A DNA stretch of 64,000 bases from T3SED10-47 sp046483725 (GTDB taxonomy: Bacteria > Bipolaricaulota > Bipolaricaulia > Bipolaricaulales > Bipolaricaulaceae), in the NCBI GenBank assembly GCA_046483725.1, contig JAWOCQ010000056.1, positions 12,490-76,489 of the forward strand. Reading direction: 5' to 3'. The position numbers and the translations under genes are program-made. Position 1 is the stretch's first letter. Every line of letters starts with the position of its first letter. The notes beneath the pieces are model-generated. The model saw nothing but the letters and a program-made list of their open reading frames with translations. It searched no databases and was not told the DNA's origin. Below are positions 33,320-42,655 of the stretch, in pieces.

Positions 33320-36145
33320 ATGGAAAAACTGATAGTCCGGGGTGCCCGAGAGCACAACCTGAAGAACATCGATGTGGAGATTCCCCGGGGCCGACTGGTA
33401 GTGATCACCGGCATATCCGGTTCCGGTAAGTCCTCGCTGGCCTTCGACACCATCTATGCCGAGGGCCAGCGGCGCTACGTGGAGTCTCTATCAGCCTACG
33501 CCCGACAGTTTCTGGGCCTGATGGAGAAGCCCGATGTCGATTTCATCGAGGGCCTCTCGCCAGCCATCTCCATCGACCAGAAGTCCCGCTCCCACAATCC
33601 ACGTTCCACCGTGGGCACGGTGACTGAGATTCACGACTACCTGAGGCTCCTGTTCGCCCGGATCGGCCGGCCGCATTGTCCCCGCTGTGGAAAGCCCATC
33701 GAGCGGCAGACGGCCCAGCAAATCATCGACCAGGTAAGCGCCCTCACCGAGGGCACAGCCGTGCAGGTCATGGCACCGGTAGTGCGGGGCCGCAAGGGCG
33801 AATATAAGCACGTGTTCCAGGAGCTGAAGAAGGAAGGTTTTGTGCGGGTGCGGGTGGATGGCGTCCTCCGCACTCTGTACGAGGACGTCCAACTGGACAA
33901 GAACAAGCGGCACACCGTGGAGATCGTGGTGGACAGGATAAAGGTCTCCGACCGCAAGCGAACGCGGATCGCCGATTCGGTAGAGACCGCCCTGCGTCAC
34001 GGAGAGGGACAGGTGATCGTCGAGGTTCTCGGACAAGGGGAGAGCTTGTACTCCGAGCACTTCGCCTGCGCAGATTGTGGGATCAGCATCGAGAAGCTCG
34101 AACCACGGCTGTTCTCCTTCAACTCGCCCTTCGGTGCCTGTTCCACCTGTGATGGCCTCGGCCGGCGGATGGTGGTGGACCCGGACATGGTGCTCGACCG
34201 GAGGAAGTCGCTGCGCGATGGGGGACTTCTCCCCTGGGCCACATCCAAATCTCGCTGGCTGTGGGCACTTTTGGACGGCACGTGCAAATCCTATGGCATC
34301 CCCCGCGACGTACCTCTGGGGGAGCTGTCCTCGGAGCAATTAGACATCTTGCTTTACGGCACAGGCGGGGAGACAGTGCCCTTCAGCTACACCACTTCGC
34401 GCGGCCGGACTCGCGTCTACCACCGGGCGTTCAGCGGAGTAGTCTCCAGTTTGGCGGAAAGCTACCGGGACGCTGCCTCGGAGGATGCCCGACGGGAGAT
34501 AGAGCAGTACATGTCGGCCCTGCCCTGCCCGGACTGCCAGGGAGCGCGGCTAAAGCCTGAGGCACTGGCCGTGACCATTCAGGGGCAAAGCATCTGGGAT
34601 GTCTCCTGGCTCCCAGTGCGGGACGCGCTGGAACTCTTCAAAGGCCTGAAGCTCTCTTCTCGGGAACAGCTGATCGCCCAGCAAATCCTGAAGGAAATCC
34701 GGTCTCGCCTGCAGTTCATGGTCGATGTCGGACTGGACTACCTCACATTGGATCGCCCGGCGAACACGCTGGCCGGTGGCGAAGCACAGCGCATTCGGCT
34801 GGCCACGCAAATTGGCTCCCAGCTGGCCGGGGTGCTCTATGTCCTGGACGAGCCTTCGGTGGGGTTGCATGCCAGGGATCACCTGCGGCTCTTGGCTACG
34901 CTGCGACGCCTGCGCGACCTGGGAAACACTGTGCTCGTGGTGGAACACGATGAGGAGACCATGCGCCAGGCGGACCACCTGGTGGACCTAGGCCCAGGAG
35001 CCGGGATCCATGGCGGGGACGTTGTCGCCTCCGGTGCTCCTCAACAGGTGGCCGCCGAGCGCCGCTCTCTGACAGGTCGTTATCTGTCGGGGGAGTTGCG
35101 GATACCCCTTCCCCGGGAGCGGCGGCAGGCAGGAGCCCGGTGGTTGACGGCCCGCGGAGCCCGGCAGCACAACCTCCAGGGGATCGACGTGCGGATACCG
35201 TTGGGGCTCTTTGTTTGCGTGACGGGAGTGTCCGGCTCAGGGAAGTCCACCCTGGTGGAGGATGTGCTGTATCGCGGTGCGACATGGCGCTTGGGCTATG
35301 CGGTGGGAAAACCCGGAGCCCATGACGATATCGAAGGCATCGAACACATCAACAAGGCAGTGGTCATCGACCAGGCTCCCATCGGCCGGACCCCTCGTTC
35401 CAACCCGGCCACCTACACCAAAGTGTTCGACCCCATCCGCCAGGTCTTCGCGGCCACGCCGGAGGCGAGGATGCGCGGTTACGCCCCCGGGCGCTTCTCC
35501 TTCAACGTGCGGGGCGGACGATGCGAGGCGTGCCAGGGCCAAGGAAAGGTTAAGATAGAGATGCACTTCCTGCCCAACGTGTACGTCCCCTGCGAGGTAT
35601 GTCGTGGAACGCGCTACAACCGCGAGACTCTCCAGGTCCGCTACAAGAACAAGAGCATCGCCGAAGTGTTGGACATGACCGTGGAGGAGGCCACGGGTTT
35701 CTTCGCCGCTATACCTCCGGTACGCGACCGCCTGCAGCTCCTGTACGACGTGGGCTTGGGCTACATCAAGCTAGGTCAGCCCGCCACGGAGCTCTCCGGC
35801 GGGGAGGCGCAACGGGTAAAGCTAGCGCGGGAGCTTGGCCGTCGGAACACGGACCGTACGCTGTACCTTTTGGACGAGCCCACGACCGGGTTGCATGCCG
35901 ACGACGTCCGGCACCTGCTGAACGTGCTCCAACGGTTGGTGGACAGTGGCAACACCGTTGTGGTGATCGAGCACCACCTGGACGTGATCAAGACCGCCGA
36001 TTGGATTGTTGATCTCGGCCCGGAGGGCGGTGACCAGGGGGGCCGTGTAGTTGCCCAGGGACCGCCGGAGAGAGTGTGTGAGAATCCGGATTCCTATACC
36101 GGTCAATACCTGCGCCGGGTGCTGGAGCCCCAGGAAGTCCATTAA
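33320..36145 (+). CDS. uvrA: Excinuclease ABC subunit A
   Basis: A 941-residue ABC ATPase that finds DNA damage. Walker A sites: GISGSGKSSLAFDTIY and GVSGSGKSTLVEDVLY. Zinc modules are intact: CPRCG, CADCG with CSTCDG, and CEACQGQGK with CEVCRG. Signature motifs NTLAGGEAQRIRLA and ELSGGEAQRVKLA precede the Walker B LYVLDEPSVGLH and LYLLDEPTTGLH. ATG 33320 has an in-frame stop two codons upstream, so it is the only start, yet AAGGAGGGAG is about 30 nt upstream. A TATGAT box at 33254-33259 may be its own -10. Downstream of uvrB. Confidence 0.98.
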   Translation: MEKLIVRGAREHNLKNIDVEIPRGRLVVITGISGSGKSSLAFDTIYAEGQRRYVESLSAYARQFLGLMEKPDVDFIEGLSPAISIDQKSRSHNPRSTVGTVTEIHDYLRLLFARIGRPHCPRCGKPIERQTAQQIIDQVSALTEGTAVQVMAPVVRGRKGEYKHVFQELKKEGFVRVRVDGVLRTLYEDVQLDKNKRHTVEIVVDRIKVSDRKRTRIADSVETALRHGEGQVIVEVLGQGESLYSEHFACADCGISIEKLEPRLFSFNSPFGACSTCDGLGRRMVVDPDMVLDRRKSLRDGGLLPWATSKSRWLWALLDGTCKSYGIPRDVPLGELSSEQLDILLYGTGGETVPFSYTTSRGRTRVYHRAFSGVVSSLAESYRDAASEDARREIEQYMSALPCPDCQGARLKPEALAVTIQGQSIWDVSWLPVRDALELFKGLKLSSREQLIAQQILKEIRSRLQFMVDVGLDYLTLDRPANTLAGGEAQRIRLATQIGSQLAGVLYVLDEPSVGLHARDHLRLLATLRRLRDLGNTVLVVEHDEETMRQADHLVDLGPGAGIHGGDVVASGAPQQVAAERRSLTGRYLSGELRIPLPRERRQAGARWLTARGARQHNLQGIDVRIPLGLFVCVTGVSGSGKSTLVEDVLYRGATWRLGYAVGKPGAHDDIEGIEHINKAVVIDQAPIGRTPRSNPATYTKVFDPIRQVFAATPEARMRGYAPGRFSFNVRGGRCEACQGQGKVKIEMHFLPNVYVPCEVCRGTRYNRETLQVRYKNKSIAEVLDMTVEEATGFFAAIPPVRDRLQLLYDVGLGYIKLGQPATELSGGEAQRVKLARELGRRNTDRTLYLLDEPTTGLHADDVRHLLNVLQRLVDSGNTVVVIEHHLDVIKTADWIVDLGPEGGDQGGRVVAQGPPERVCENPDSYTGQYLRRVLEPQEVH

Positions 36146-36190
36146 CGGTGGCATCCAGCCTCGCGTGCAGCTAAGGAAGGGAGGAGGACT

Positions 36191-36661
36191 ATGACGGTAC
36201 GGTCGTTACTGGCCGAGCAACTCCGACATACGTGCGAGTCTGGAGTTTGGCAGCCGCCCTTGTTTGTGGCGGTGGAGGGATTGAGCCCAGAACAAGCTGC
36301 GTGGAAACCCGGACCGGGGCGGCATTCGATCTGGGAGATCGTCCGCCATCTGCTACATTGGAAGCGCTTTGTGCTGGAGCTATGGGACGGACGACAGGCC
36401 AGTCATGACGATTGGGAGAGGCGTGACTGGGCCCCGTTTACCGTAGAGGAGTCGGCCTGGCCGCGCGATGTCAAGGAACTCAAGGAGATGTCGAAGGAGA
36501 TCGCTCAGAGGGTGGCAGACCTGAGCGATAGAGATCTCGGATCCACCTTCCCCTACTGGAACCAACCACTGAGCGTCGTCCTGGCGGACATGGCAAGCCA
36601 TGACGCTTACCATGCAGGACAGGTCCAGCTTCTCCGAGCGCTGCAGACAATGGAAGGGTAA
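36191..36661 (+). CDS. DinB family protein
   Basis: A 156-residue four-helix-bundle protein (DinB/YfiT superfamily). IWEIVRHLLHWKRFVLELWDG and MASHDAYHAGQVQLLRALQ supply the three metal-binding histidines typical of the family; members are often thiol transferases (bacillithiol/mycothiol-type) or unassigned metal proteins. Start ATG follows GGAAGGGAGGAGG. It is the last gene of the uvrB-uvrA unit, 45 nt after uvrA, in keeping with the DNA-damage link implied by the family name, but no such function is shown for it. Confidence 0.9.
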   Translation: MTVRSLLAEQLRHTCESGVWQPPLFVAVEGLSPEQAAWKPGPGRHSIWEIVRHLLHWKRFVLELWDGRQASHDDWERRDWAPFTVEESAWPRDVKELKEMSKEIAQRVADLSDRDLGSTFPYWNQPLSVVLADMASHDAYHAGQVQLLRALQTMEG

Positions 36662-36725
36662 CAGACACCACCAAGGTGAAACCTCCACCCTGCCCACAGC
36701 GTATATATGGTGGAGGTGGATGACC

Positions 36726-37457
36726 GTGGTCAAGAAGATGATCCTGTTGGCAGCGGTGGTGCTGTGGGGAACACTTGCTGTGCAGGCGAGCACGGACCCC
36801 TCACCACTGGGGCTGGTCCCGGAGCCCGTTCCGGGCCTTGAGGTGTCCATATGGACGGACAAGTCCGAGTACACGGTGGACGAGCACGCCCGCGTCAATA
36901 TCTGGCTGTCCCGCAATGCGTACGTTTACGTATACAACATCGACGCCCATGGACGGGTCCGACAGATCTTCCCCAACTGGTATTCCAGTGACCCGTACCT
37001 CAGACGTGGCACGCACGTCCTCCCCGACCGACCCGATTACCGGCTGGGTGTGACCGGTCCGGAAGGTATGGACAGGTTGCAGGTGATTGCCAGCAGGCAG
37101 CCGCTGGGAGTTGGCACCGGCTCACCGGGAGATCCGTATCCCCTGCTGGCCCCTGATGCCCAACAGGGTCGCGCCGTCATCCAAGGGCTGGTACCCGAAC
37201 CCAGCCGCTACGTCACCGCTTGGACCACTTTCCGGGTGTGGGCGAAGGTGCAGCCGCCCACCTGGGGCTGGCCTTTCGCTCCGCGACCACCGTCCTGGAG
37301 CCCGCCGCATTACCCGCCCCATGGATGGGGCTGGTACCACTACGACGGCGACTGGTACCTGTTCATCGGGGAGTGTCCCCCCGAAGCTCAGTTCTGCTGG
37401 CGATTGGGCGCGGACGGCCGCTGGCGCTTCAGCTGGCGAATACGGATAGGTAACTAG
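36726..37457 (+). CDS. Exported DUF4384-domain protein
   Basis: A 243-residue protein with a signal peptide (KKMILLAAVVLWGTLAVQAS). The mid-part is a DUF4384 module: SIWTDKSEYTVDEHARVNIW, then SRNAYVYVYNIDAHGRVRQIFPN, then VLPDRPDYRLGVTGPEG. The C-terminus is rich in Pro, Trp and Tyr (PRPPSWSPPHYPPHGWGWYH) and ends with WRFSWRIRIGN. GTG 36726 is preferred because GGAGGTGG (36712-36719) has proper spacing only to it; ATG 36720 is directly abutting. DUF4384 proteins are envelope-associated with no proven activity. Confidence 0.8.
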   Translation: MVKKMILLAAVVLWGTLAVQASTDPSPLGLVPEPVPGLEVSIWTDKSEYTVDEHARVNIWLSRNAYVYVYNIDAHGRVRQIFPNWYSSDPYLRRGTHVLPDRPDYRLGVTGPEGMDRLQVIASRQPLGVGTGSPGDPYPLLAPDAQQGRAVIQGLVPEPSRYVTAWTTFRVWAKVQPPTWGWPFAPRPPSWSPPHYPPHGWGWYHYDGDWYLFIGECPPEAQFCWRLGADGRWRFSWRIRIGN

Positions 37458-37462
37458 GCAAC

Positions 37463-37475
37463 GGGGACTGTCCCC
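37463..37475. repeat. GGGGACTGTCCCC palindrome before the korB end
   Basis: A 13-bp palindrome lies between the convergent DUF4384 and korB genes, immediately next to the korB stop. Related words occur at 40043-40062 and 43303-43331. It could form a short hairpin in either transcript, but there is no U tract. Confidence 0.5.
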
Positions 37476-38333
37476 TCAAGCGAACTCGGAGAGCAGCGGC
37501 GCCAGCTCTTCAGCCGTCGGCAAGGGCCGTTCAGCAAGCGGTCCTTCCTGTAGCACCGGATGCTGGTCCTGGAATGTAGCTCCCTCGCGTCTGTACAGCA
37601 CCCCCGTGAAGATTCGGTCCTCGCCGCTTGTGGCTACGGAGAAGGCAGCCTTGCGGTCCGCAGGATTGTGTCCCTCATCCTCCAGTCGGAACACACGCTG
37701 CTTGAACCAGGCGAAGGTGTTTACCCGATTCCACACCGGACAGGGCTGCAGCACGTTGACCAGCGAGAACCCCTTGTGCCGCACCGCCTCGGCGATGAGC
37801 TCCGCCGTACTGGCCACATCCCCGGCAAAGGCCTGTCCGACAAACGGCGCGTCAAGCGCCAAGGCCAGGGCGGCTGGGTTGAACGGTGCACTCAGGGAGC
37901 CGAAGGGTTGCGCTTTCGTCTTATACCCGTGAGCCGCCGTGGGAGAAGCCTGCCCTTTGGTCAACCCGTACACGCGGTTGTCGTGCGCCAACACCGTGAT
38001 ATCCACGTTGCGCCTGATGTTGTGTAGTAGGTGATTTCCACCCTCTCCATACAAGTCCCCATCGCCCGAGTCGGCGATCACAGCGAGGTCATGGCGGGCC
38101 ATCTTGATCCCCGCAGCGGCGGCGACCGTACGGCCGTGGAGGCCGTTGAAGCCATTTACGGAGACATAGTGAGCCATCTTCGCCGCCTGGCCGATTCCGG
38201 TCACAAGCACCACCCGATGCGGCGGCAGTTCAAGGAAGGAAAGAGCCTTGGCCAAGGCCTGTCGGATCCCGAAGTTCCCACAACCGGGGCACCATGCAAG
38301 CTCTACATCGGTGAGATACTCCTTGGCATTCAC
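37476..38333 (-). CDS. korB: 2-oxoacid:ferredoxin oxidoreductase, beta subunit
   Basis: A 285-residue TPP-binding subunit. WCPGCGNFGIRQAL gives the Cys pair for the Fe-S cluster. The TPP-Mg motif is AVIADSGDGDLYGEGGNHLLHN, then LAHDNRVYGLTKGQASPT. LVNVLQPCPVWNRVNTF holds the further conserved cysteine. GTG 38333 overlaps the korA stop by 4 nt and follows GGAGGTGG. Together with korA it oxidises a 2-oxoacid such as 2-oxoglutarate to an acyl-CoA with reduction of ferredoxin; the exact substrate is not set by the sequence. Confidence 0.93.
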   Translation of the reverse strand: MNAKEYLTDVELAWCPGCGNFGIRQALAKALSFLELPPHRVVLVTGIGQAAKMAHYVSVNGFNGLHGRTVAAAAGIKMARHDLAVIADSGDGDLYGEGGNHLLHNIRRNVDITVLAHDNRVYGLTKGQASPTAAHGYKTKAQPFGSLSAPFNPAALALALDAPFVGQAFAGDVASTAELIAEAVRHKGFSLVNVLQPCPVWNRVNTFAWFKQRVFRLEDEGHNPADRKAAFSVATSGEDRIFTGVLYRREGATFQDQHPVLQEGPLAERPLPTAEELAPLLSEFA

Positions 38334-40009
38334 GCTTCCACCTCCCGGGCAATGCCCTCCGCAGTTAGCGGCCGCCCGTCGTAGCGACCTATGCAGCGCT
38401 CCACCTGCCGGCCGGTCTGCTGGGCGACAAGCTGGGCCAGCTGGCCGGTGGCGTTTGCTTCTACGGCAATCACCCGCTCCGCCTCGCGGAACACCTGTAT
38501 TAGCTCCTCGGTCCGCAGGGGCCACAGTTCGGAAAAGTGTATCAGGCCGTAGTTACCGCCATTTGCGTTCAGCCCATCCACCGCTTCCCGGATCGCCCCA
38601 TAGGTGGAGCCCCAACCCAGGCAAACCGTCCGGCCTTCAAACGAACCCGCAGGGTATAGCGTGGGCGGGGCCACGTCCTCCAGTAATCCCTTTTCCTTGC
38701 GCAGGCGCTTCTCGGTCATCTCCTTGCGGATTTGCAGATCCTCGGTGATCCGTCCGTACGAGTCGTGCTCGTCCGAATCGACGAGCACAAGCTTGTCGGA
38801 GACCCCGGGCGCGGCCCGCGGAGAGACCCCCGAATCGGTGAGAGCAAAACGGTCGTAGTTTTCCATGGCCGCGAGTTCCTCTGCCGACAGAAGGTGCGAG
38901 CGCGGAGCAACCCGGCTTGCATCGAGCGGATTGCACACATTGTAGCTTTCCACCAGGTACTGATCGGTGAGGATCAGCGCGGGGACCTGGTGCTTTTCGG
39001 CCAGGTCGAACGCCTTGCCCGTGAGGTAGAACGCTTCCTCCGCAGTCCGCGGAGCCACCACGTAGCGGGGGAACTCGCCGTGGCCGGCGTGAATCGCAAA
39101 CAGGAGCTCCTCCTGCCCCGTGCGCGTGGGGAGCCCCGTGGCCGGCGCCGGCCGCTGGCCGATGTGGATGACCACTGGAGTCTCGATCATCCCCGCCAAG
39201 GAAAGCCCCTCCACCATTAGGGAAAAGCCACCGCCGGCCGTGGTCAGCATGGACCGCACGCCGGCGTACGCCGCGCCCAAGGCCATGTTGATGGCAGCGA
39301 TCTCGTCCTCCGCCTGTTCCACCACCAGCCCCCACCGGCTCGCCCGCTCCGCCAGGTAGGTAAGCACTGCGGTGCCCGGCGTCATCGGATAGGACGAGAC
39401 GTATCGGCACCCGGCCACGACCGCACCCGCGCCCACTGCAGCACCCCCGGTAAGGAGCATCCGCTCGCCCTTACCATAAGCTGCCGGGGGCACCTTCAAC
39501 CGTGGTTCGCCTGCGCGCTGGGCCCCCAAGGCAAGCGCTTTCAGATTGAGTTCGGCCCTGTCGCCAAAGACTTCGCGTACCACTTCGGCCAGCGGCTCCT
39601 CGCCGATCCCCGCCACCTTGGCAGCCGCACCCAACATCACCATGTTGGCGGCGATGGGAAGCTTCAGTTCGTCCTTGGCCAGCCGCTTGGCCGGAATACG
39701 TACTACCTTGCCCGCCGCCTCCAGCTCCTCCTCACAGACGACCCAGCCGCCGTCCGCCAAGGTGGGCAGGTATTGGTCCAGCATTTCCTGGTTCAGTGCC
39801 ACCAGCAGGTCTGTATCCTCGCGTGTGCCCCCCGTAGGCTCCTCGGTCAGCCTGACGGCGAAGGCGTTCTCTCCCCCGCGGATGCGCGAGTGATAGCTTT
39901 GTTCAGCATGCAGAGTAAGGCCCTTGCGAAAAGCACCTCGCGCCAGCACCGCCCCTACGGTCTGAACCCCCTGCCCAGCCGCGCCGACAATGCGGATCAC
40001 AAGGTCCAT
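38330..40009 (-). CDS. korA: 2-oxoacid:ferredoxin oxidoreductase, fused gamma-alpha subunit
   Basis: A 559-residue fusion. The N-terminal gamma module (about 1-185) starts RIVGAAGQGVQTVGAVLARG and contains HSRIRGGENAFAVRL. The alpha module (about 190-559) has YVSSYPMTPGTAVLTYLAER, then EQAEDEIAAINMALGAAYAG and TTAGGGFSLMVEGLSLAGM. This fused arrangement is found in many anaerobic bacteria and archaea. ATG 40009 follows a GAGGTGAGC-type ribosome site. Confidence 0.94.
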   Translation of the reverse strand: MDLVIRIVGAAGQGVQTVGAVLARGAFRKGLTLHAEQSYHSRIRGGENAFAVRLTEEPTGGTREDTDLLVALNQEMLDQYLPTLADGGWVVCEEELEAAGKVVRIPAKRLAKDELKLPIAANMVMLGAAAKVAGIGEEPLAEVVREVFGDRAELNLKALALGAQRAGEPRLKVPPAAYGKGERMLLTGGAAVGAGAVVAGCRYVSSYPMTPGTAVLTYLAERASRWGLVVEQAEDEIAAINMALGAAYAGVRSMLTTAGGGFSLMVEGLSLAGMIETPVVIHIGQRPAPATGLPTRTGQEELLFAIHAGHGEFPRYVVAPRTAEEAFYLTGKAFDLAEKHQVPALILTDQYLVESYNVCNPLDASRVAPRSHLLSAEELAAMENYDRFALTDSGVSPRAAPGVSDKLVLVDSDEHDSYGRITEDLQIRKEMTEKRLRKEKGLLEDVAPPTLYPAGSFEGRTVCLGWGSTYGAIREAVDGLNANGGNYGLIHFSELWPLRTEELIQVFREAERVIAVEANATGQLAQLVAQQTGRQVERCIGRYDGRPLTAEGIAREVEA

Positions 40010-40042
40010 GCTCGCTCACCTCTCTTGCGCGCTCCAGCAATC

Positions 40043-40062
40043 AAAGGGTACTGTCCCCTTTG
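40043..40062. repeat. Imperfect AAAGGG..CCCCTTT palindrome between korA and the small membrane gene
   Basis: AAAGGGTACTGTCCCCTTT shares the ACTGTCCCC core with the palindromes at 37463 and 43303. It lies in the 53-nt gap between the small membrane protein's end and the korA start. Confidence 0.4.
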
Positions 40063-40236
40063 TTAGCGGAGGCGCAAATAAACGTGCAGCAGGCCGCCGA
40101 TGGCCGCCCCTGCGCCAGCACCGAACGCAGCATCCTCAAAGAACACCCCTACCACTGCACCCACTACCGCCCCAAAAACAAGGTCCCGGCCCAGGCCCCA
40201 CCACAATGGTCTGGAGGCGCCTTCCGCTCGCCTCAC
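40063..40236 (-). CDS. Small glycine-zipper membrane protein
   Basis: A 57-residue protein. GTG 40236 overlaps the porB stop (GTGA) and is preferred to ATG 40266, which would overlap porB by 34 nt. The sequence is nearly all two Gly/Ala-rich membrane helices (LVFGAVVGAVVGVFFED and AAFGAGAGAAIGGLLHVYL) with GxxxG spacings that support helix packing. Nothing is known of its role. It sits between porB and korA on the same strand and is translationally coupled to porB. Confidence 0.6.
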   Translation of the reverse strand: MRRAEGASRPLWWGLGRDLVFGAVVGAVVGVFFEDAAFGAGAGAAIGGLLHVYLRLR

Positions 40237-41192
40237 GTTGCCTCGGCGGCGTCCTCTTGAGTCCACTTCTCCTTCTTAAGAAGCTGGTTCCAATGGCGGT
40301 CTACGGCCGCCTGGATTTCCTCGAGCTTGGGCTTGAGATCAGGGTTCTTGAACAGGTGCCGGAACCGTCCCTGGCCCTTCAGCCACTCCTCCACCGGAAC
40401 GTGTTCTTTGGGCTTGTAGTTGATCTTGTACCGGCCTTCCACCACCTCATACAGGGGCCAGTAGCGGGTCTCAACCGCGAGCTTCGCCATGGGAACGGAG
40501 CTGTCGCGCTTGGTGCGCCAGCCCAACGGGCAGGTAACAAGCACGTTCAGGAACTTAGGGCCCTCGTAGCTCATCGCTCGCTCTACCTTGTTGGCCAGAT
40601 CGATCAGGTTGGACACGGATGCCTGGGCCACGTATGGCACATGGTGTGCGGCCACGATGGAGGTCATGTCCTTGCGGTCCTGCGGTTTGCCGGGGATGGC
40701 GTCCCCCACCGGCGAGGTCGTGGCCGAGGCACAGGACGGCGTTGCGCTGGAGCGCTGTACACCGGTATTCATGTATGCTTCGTTGTTCAAACACACGTAC
40801 AAGAAATCGTGCCCCCGCTCCAGGGCCCCGGAAAGAGACTGCAGGCCAATATCGTAGGTGCCCCCATCGCCGGCAAATGCCAGGAACCGGATCCGACGAT
40901 CCATCTTGCCTGCCCGAACTAGTCCGTTGTAGGCGGCTTCCACCCCGGCGATCGTAGCTGCCGCGTTCTCAAACGCAGAGTGGATCCACGGCACGTTCCA
41001 CGTTGTTCCCGGGTAGCGGCTTGTGGCCACCTCCAGACAGCCAGTGGCATTGGCCACCACTACGGGATCCTCAATTGCGTTAAGGATGGTGCGCACCACC
41101 ATCGGCTCGGCACACCCGGCGCACAAAGAGTGCCCGGGCGAGAACCGTACCCGGCTTTCCTCACGAGCTGCCAGCGTCTTGATGTTTGGCAT
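40233..41192 (-). CDS. porB: Pyruvate:ferredoxin oxidoreductase, beta subunit
   Basis: A 319-residue TPP-binding subunit. GHSLCAGCAEPMVVRT and NATGCLEVATSRYPGT supply Fe-S cysteines, and the TPP motif is FAGDGGTYDIGLQSLSGAL with YVCLNNEAYMNTGVQRSSAT. VTCPLGWRTKRDSS gives the fourth Cys position. The length and motifs match archaeal/Thermotoga-type PorB. The gap to porA is 9 nt. The order porC-porD-porA-porB is the classical one. Confidence 0.96.
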   Translation of the reverse strand: MPNIKTLAAREESRVRFSPGHSLCAGCAEPMVVRTILNAIEDPVVVANATGCLEVATSRYPGTTWNVPWIHSAFENAAATIAGVEAAYNGLVRAGKMDRRIRFLAFAGDGGTYDIGLQSLSGALERGHDFLYVCLNNEAYMNTGVQRSSATPSCASATTSPVGDAIPGKPQDRKDMTSIVAAHHVPYVAQASVSNLIDLANKVERAMSYEGPKFLNVLVTCPLGWRTKRDSSVPMAKLAVETRYWPLYEVVEGRYKINYKPKEHVPVEEWLKGQGRFRHLFKNPDLKPKLEEIQAAVDRHWNQLLKKEKWTQEDAAEAT

Positions 41193-41201
41193 TTTCCTCC
41201 C

Positions 41202-42365
41202 TCACTCCCGTAGCCCGATGTACCGCAGCCCCTTGTCCACCTGGGCCGTCTTCATCTCAGCCAGGGTGTGAGTAAGCTGCTGGGGCGTGGTGTCTCGCCC
41301 GCCCAGACCGTAGATGTAGTTCAGCAGCGCCGGGCGGCGATCTCGGTGCATCAATGCAGTGGCAACATCCGAGTACAGCGCACCATACGCCCCGAACGAT
41401 ACCGCTCGGTCGAGGACGGCCACCTGCTTCACGTGGGCTAGCGCCTCGGCCACCGCGGCATATGGGAAGGGCCTGTACAGCCACACCTTTAGCAGGCCCA
41501 CCTTTTCCCCTGCCGCCCGCAGCTCGTCCACGGCGACTTTGGCCGTCCCCGCAGTGGAGCCCATAACCACCACTGCCCGCTCGGCGTCCTCCAGCCGGTA
41601 GCTTTCGAAGTATCCCCGGTAGCCGCGACCGGCCGACTTATCGTACTCCTTCTGCACCTCCAGAAACGCCTCCGGAGCCGCTTCGATCGCCGCCACCTGG
41701 GCCCGCTTTAGCTCGAAGTAGTAGTCGGGCATGGCGAACGGCCCCCAGGTGGAGGGGTTATCCACGTCCAACAGCGGGTACACCGGGGTGTAGGAGCCAA
41801 CAAACTTCTTGGCGATCTCGTCCTCCAACGGCTCTACCACCTGTACTGAGTGGGTCAGGGTGAACCCGTCCAGGTTTACGAGCATAGGAAGCCGCACGTT
41901 GTCACGTTCAGCCAGTTTCTGGGCGATCAGCGTGTAGTCGTAGGCTTCTTGCGCCGACTCGGCAAATATCTGTACTGCTCCGGCATCACGTGCGAGGTAC
42001 GCGTCGGAGTGGTCACAGTGAATGTTGATGGGACCGGAGAGCGCCCGGTTGGCCAAGGCCGTGACGATGGGAAGCCTCATGCTGGCCGCGATGTACAGAA
42101 TCTCCACCATCAGGGCAAGCCCCTGAGAAGCCGTGGCGGTCATCACCCGGCCGCCGGCGGCCGCCGCCCCCACACAAGCGGACATTGCCGAATGCTCGCT
42201 TTCCACAGGCACCAACTCGGTGCTTACCACGCCATTGTGCACATATTCTGCGTAGTACTCGGCTATCTCCGACTGCGGTGTGATGGGGTACACTGCCACC
42301 ACGTCTGGCTCGATCTGCCGCATGGCCTCGGCCACTGCCTTGTGACCCGTCATCACCTTGCGCAT
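41202..42365 (-). CDS. porA: Pyruvate:ferredoxin oxidoreductase, alpha subunit
   Basis: A 387-residue subunit. MTGHKAVAEAMRQIEPDVVA begins the pyrimidine-binding domain, and VYPITPQSEIAEYYAEYVHN holds the YPITP motif. VPVESEHSAMSACVGAAAAGG carries the glutamate that activates TPP. TATASQGLALMVEILYIAA follows. ATG 42365 is chosen within the longer frame to 42530 because GGGGGTGCGG precedes it and the family starts here. It overlaps the porD end by 13 nt. Confidence 0.96.
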   Translation of the reverse strand: MRKVMTGHKAVAEAMRQIEPDVVAVYPITPQSEIAEYYAEYVHNGVVSTELVPVESEHSAMSACVGAAAAGGRVMTATASQGLALMVEILYIAASMRLPIVTALANRALSGPINIHCDHSDAYLARDAGAVQIFAESAQEAYDYTLIAQKLAERDNVRLPMLVNLDGFTLTHSVQVVEPLEDEIAKKFVGSYTPVYPLLDVDNPSTWGPFAMPDYYFELKRAQVAAIEAAPEAFLEVQKEYDKSAGRGYRGYFESYRLEDAERAVVVMGSTAGTAKVAVDELRAAGEKVGLLKVWLYRPFPYAAVAEALAHVKQVAVLDRAVSFGAYGALYSDVATALMHRDRRPALLNYIYGLGGRDTTPQQLTHTLAEMKTAQVDKGLRYIGLRE

Positions 42366-42655
42366 TCCGCACCCCCTTCGGGGACCATGTCGATGGCGTC
42401 TACGGGGCATATGCCTGCGCATACCGCACACCCCTTGCAGTGATCGTAGTCCACTCCGGTAACCTCCCCCTCCTTGATCTCGATGGAGTCGTCCGGGCAG
42501 TGAAGCCAACACTGAAGGCACTGGATGCACTTTTCCTCGTTCCAGATCGGCCGCAGGGAGCGCCAGCTGCCGGTCTTATTCAATTCCGGCTTGGCACCTC
42601 CAGGTACCACACCACCGATTGGGAGGTCCTTCCAACTCTTTAGCTCAACCGCCAA
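42353..42655 (-). CDS. porD: Pyruvate:ferredoxin oxidoreductase, delta (2x[4Fe-4S] ferredoxin) subunit
   Basis: A 100-residue protein. The two cluster motifs are CIQCLQCWLHCPDDS and CKGCAVCAGICPVDA, each CxxCxxCxxxCP, with the expected swap pattern for two [4Fe-4S] clusters. It passes electrons from TPP to external ferredoxin. The start is TTG 42655, which lies after GGAAAGGGG and overlaps the porC end by 11 nt. Confidence 0.96.
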   Translation of the reverse strand: MAVELKSWKDLPIGGVVPGGAKPELNKTGSWRSLRPIWNEEKCIQCLQCWLHCPDDSIEIKEGEVTGVDYDHCKGCAVCAGICPVDAIDMVPEGGAECAR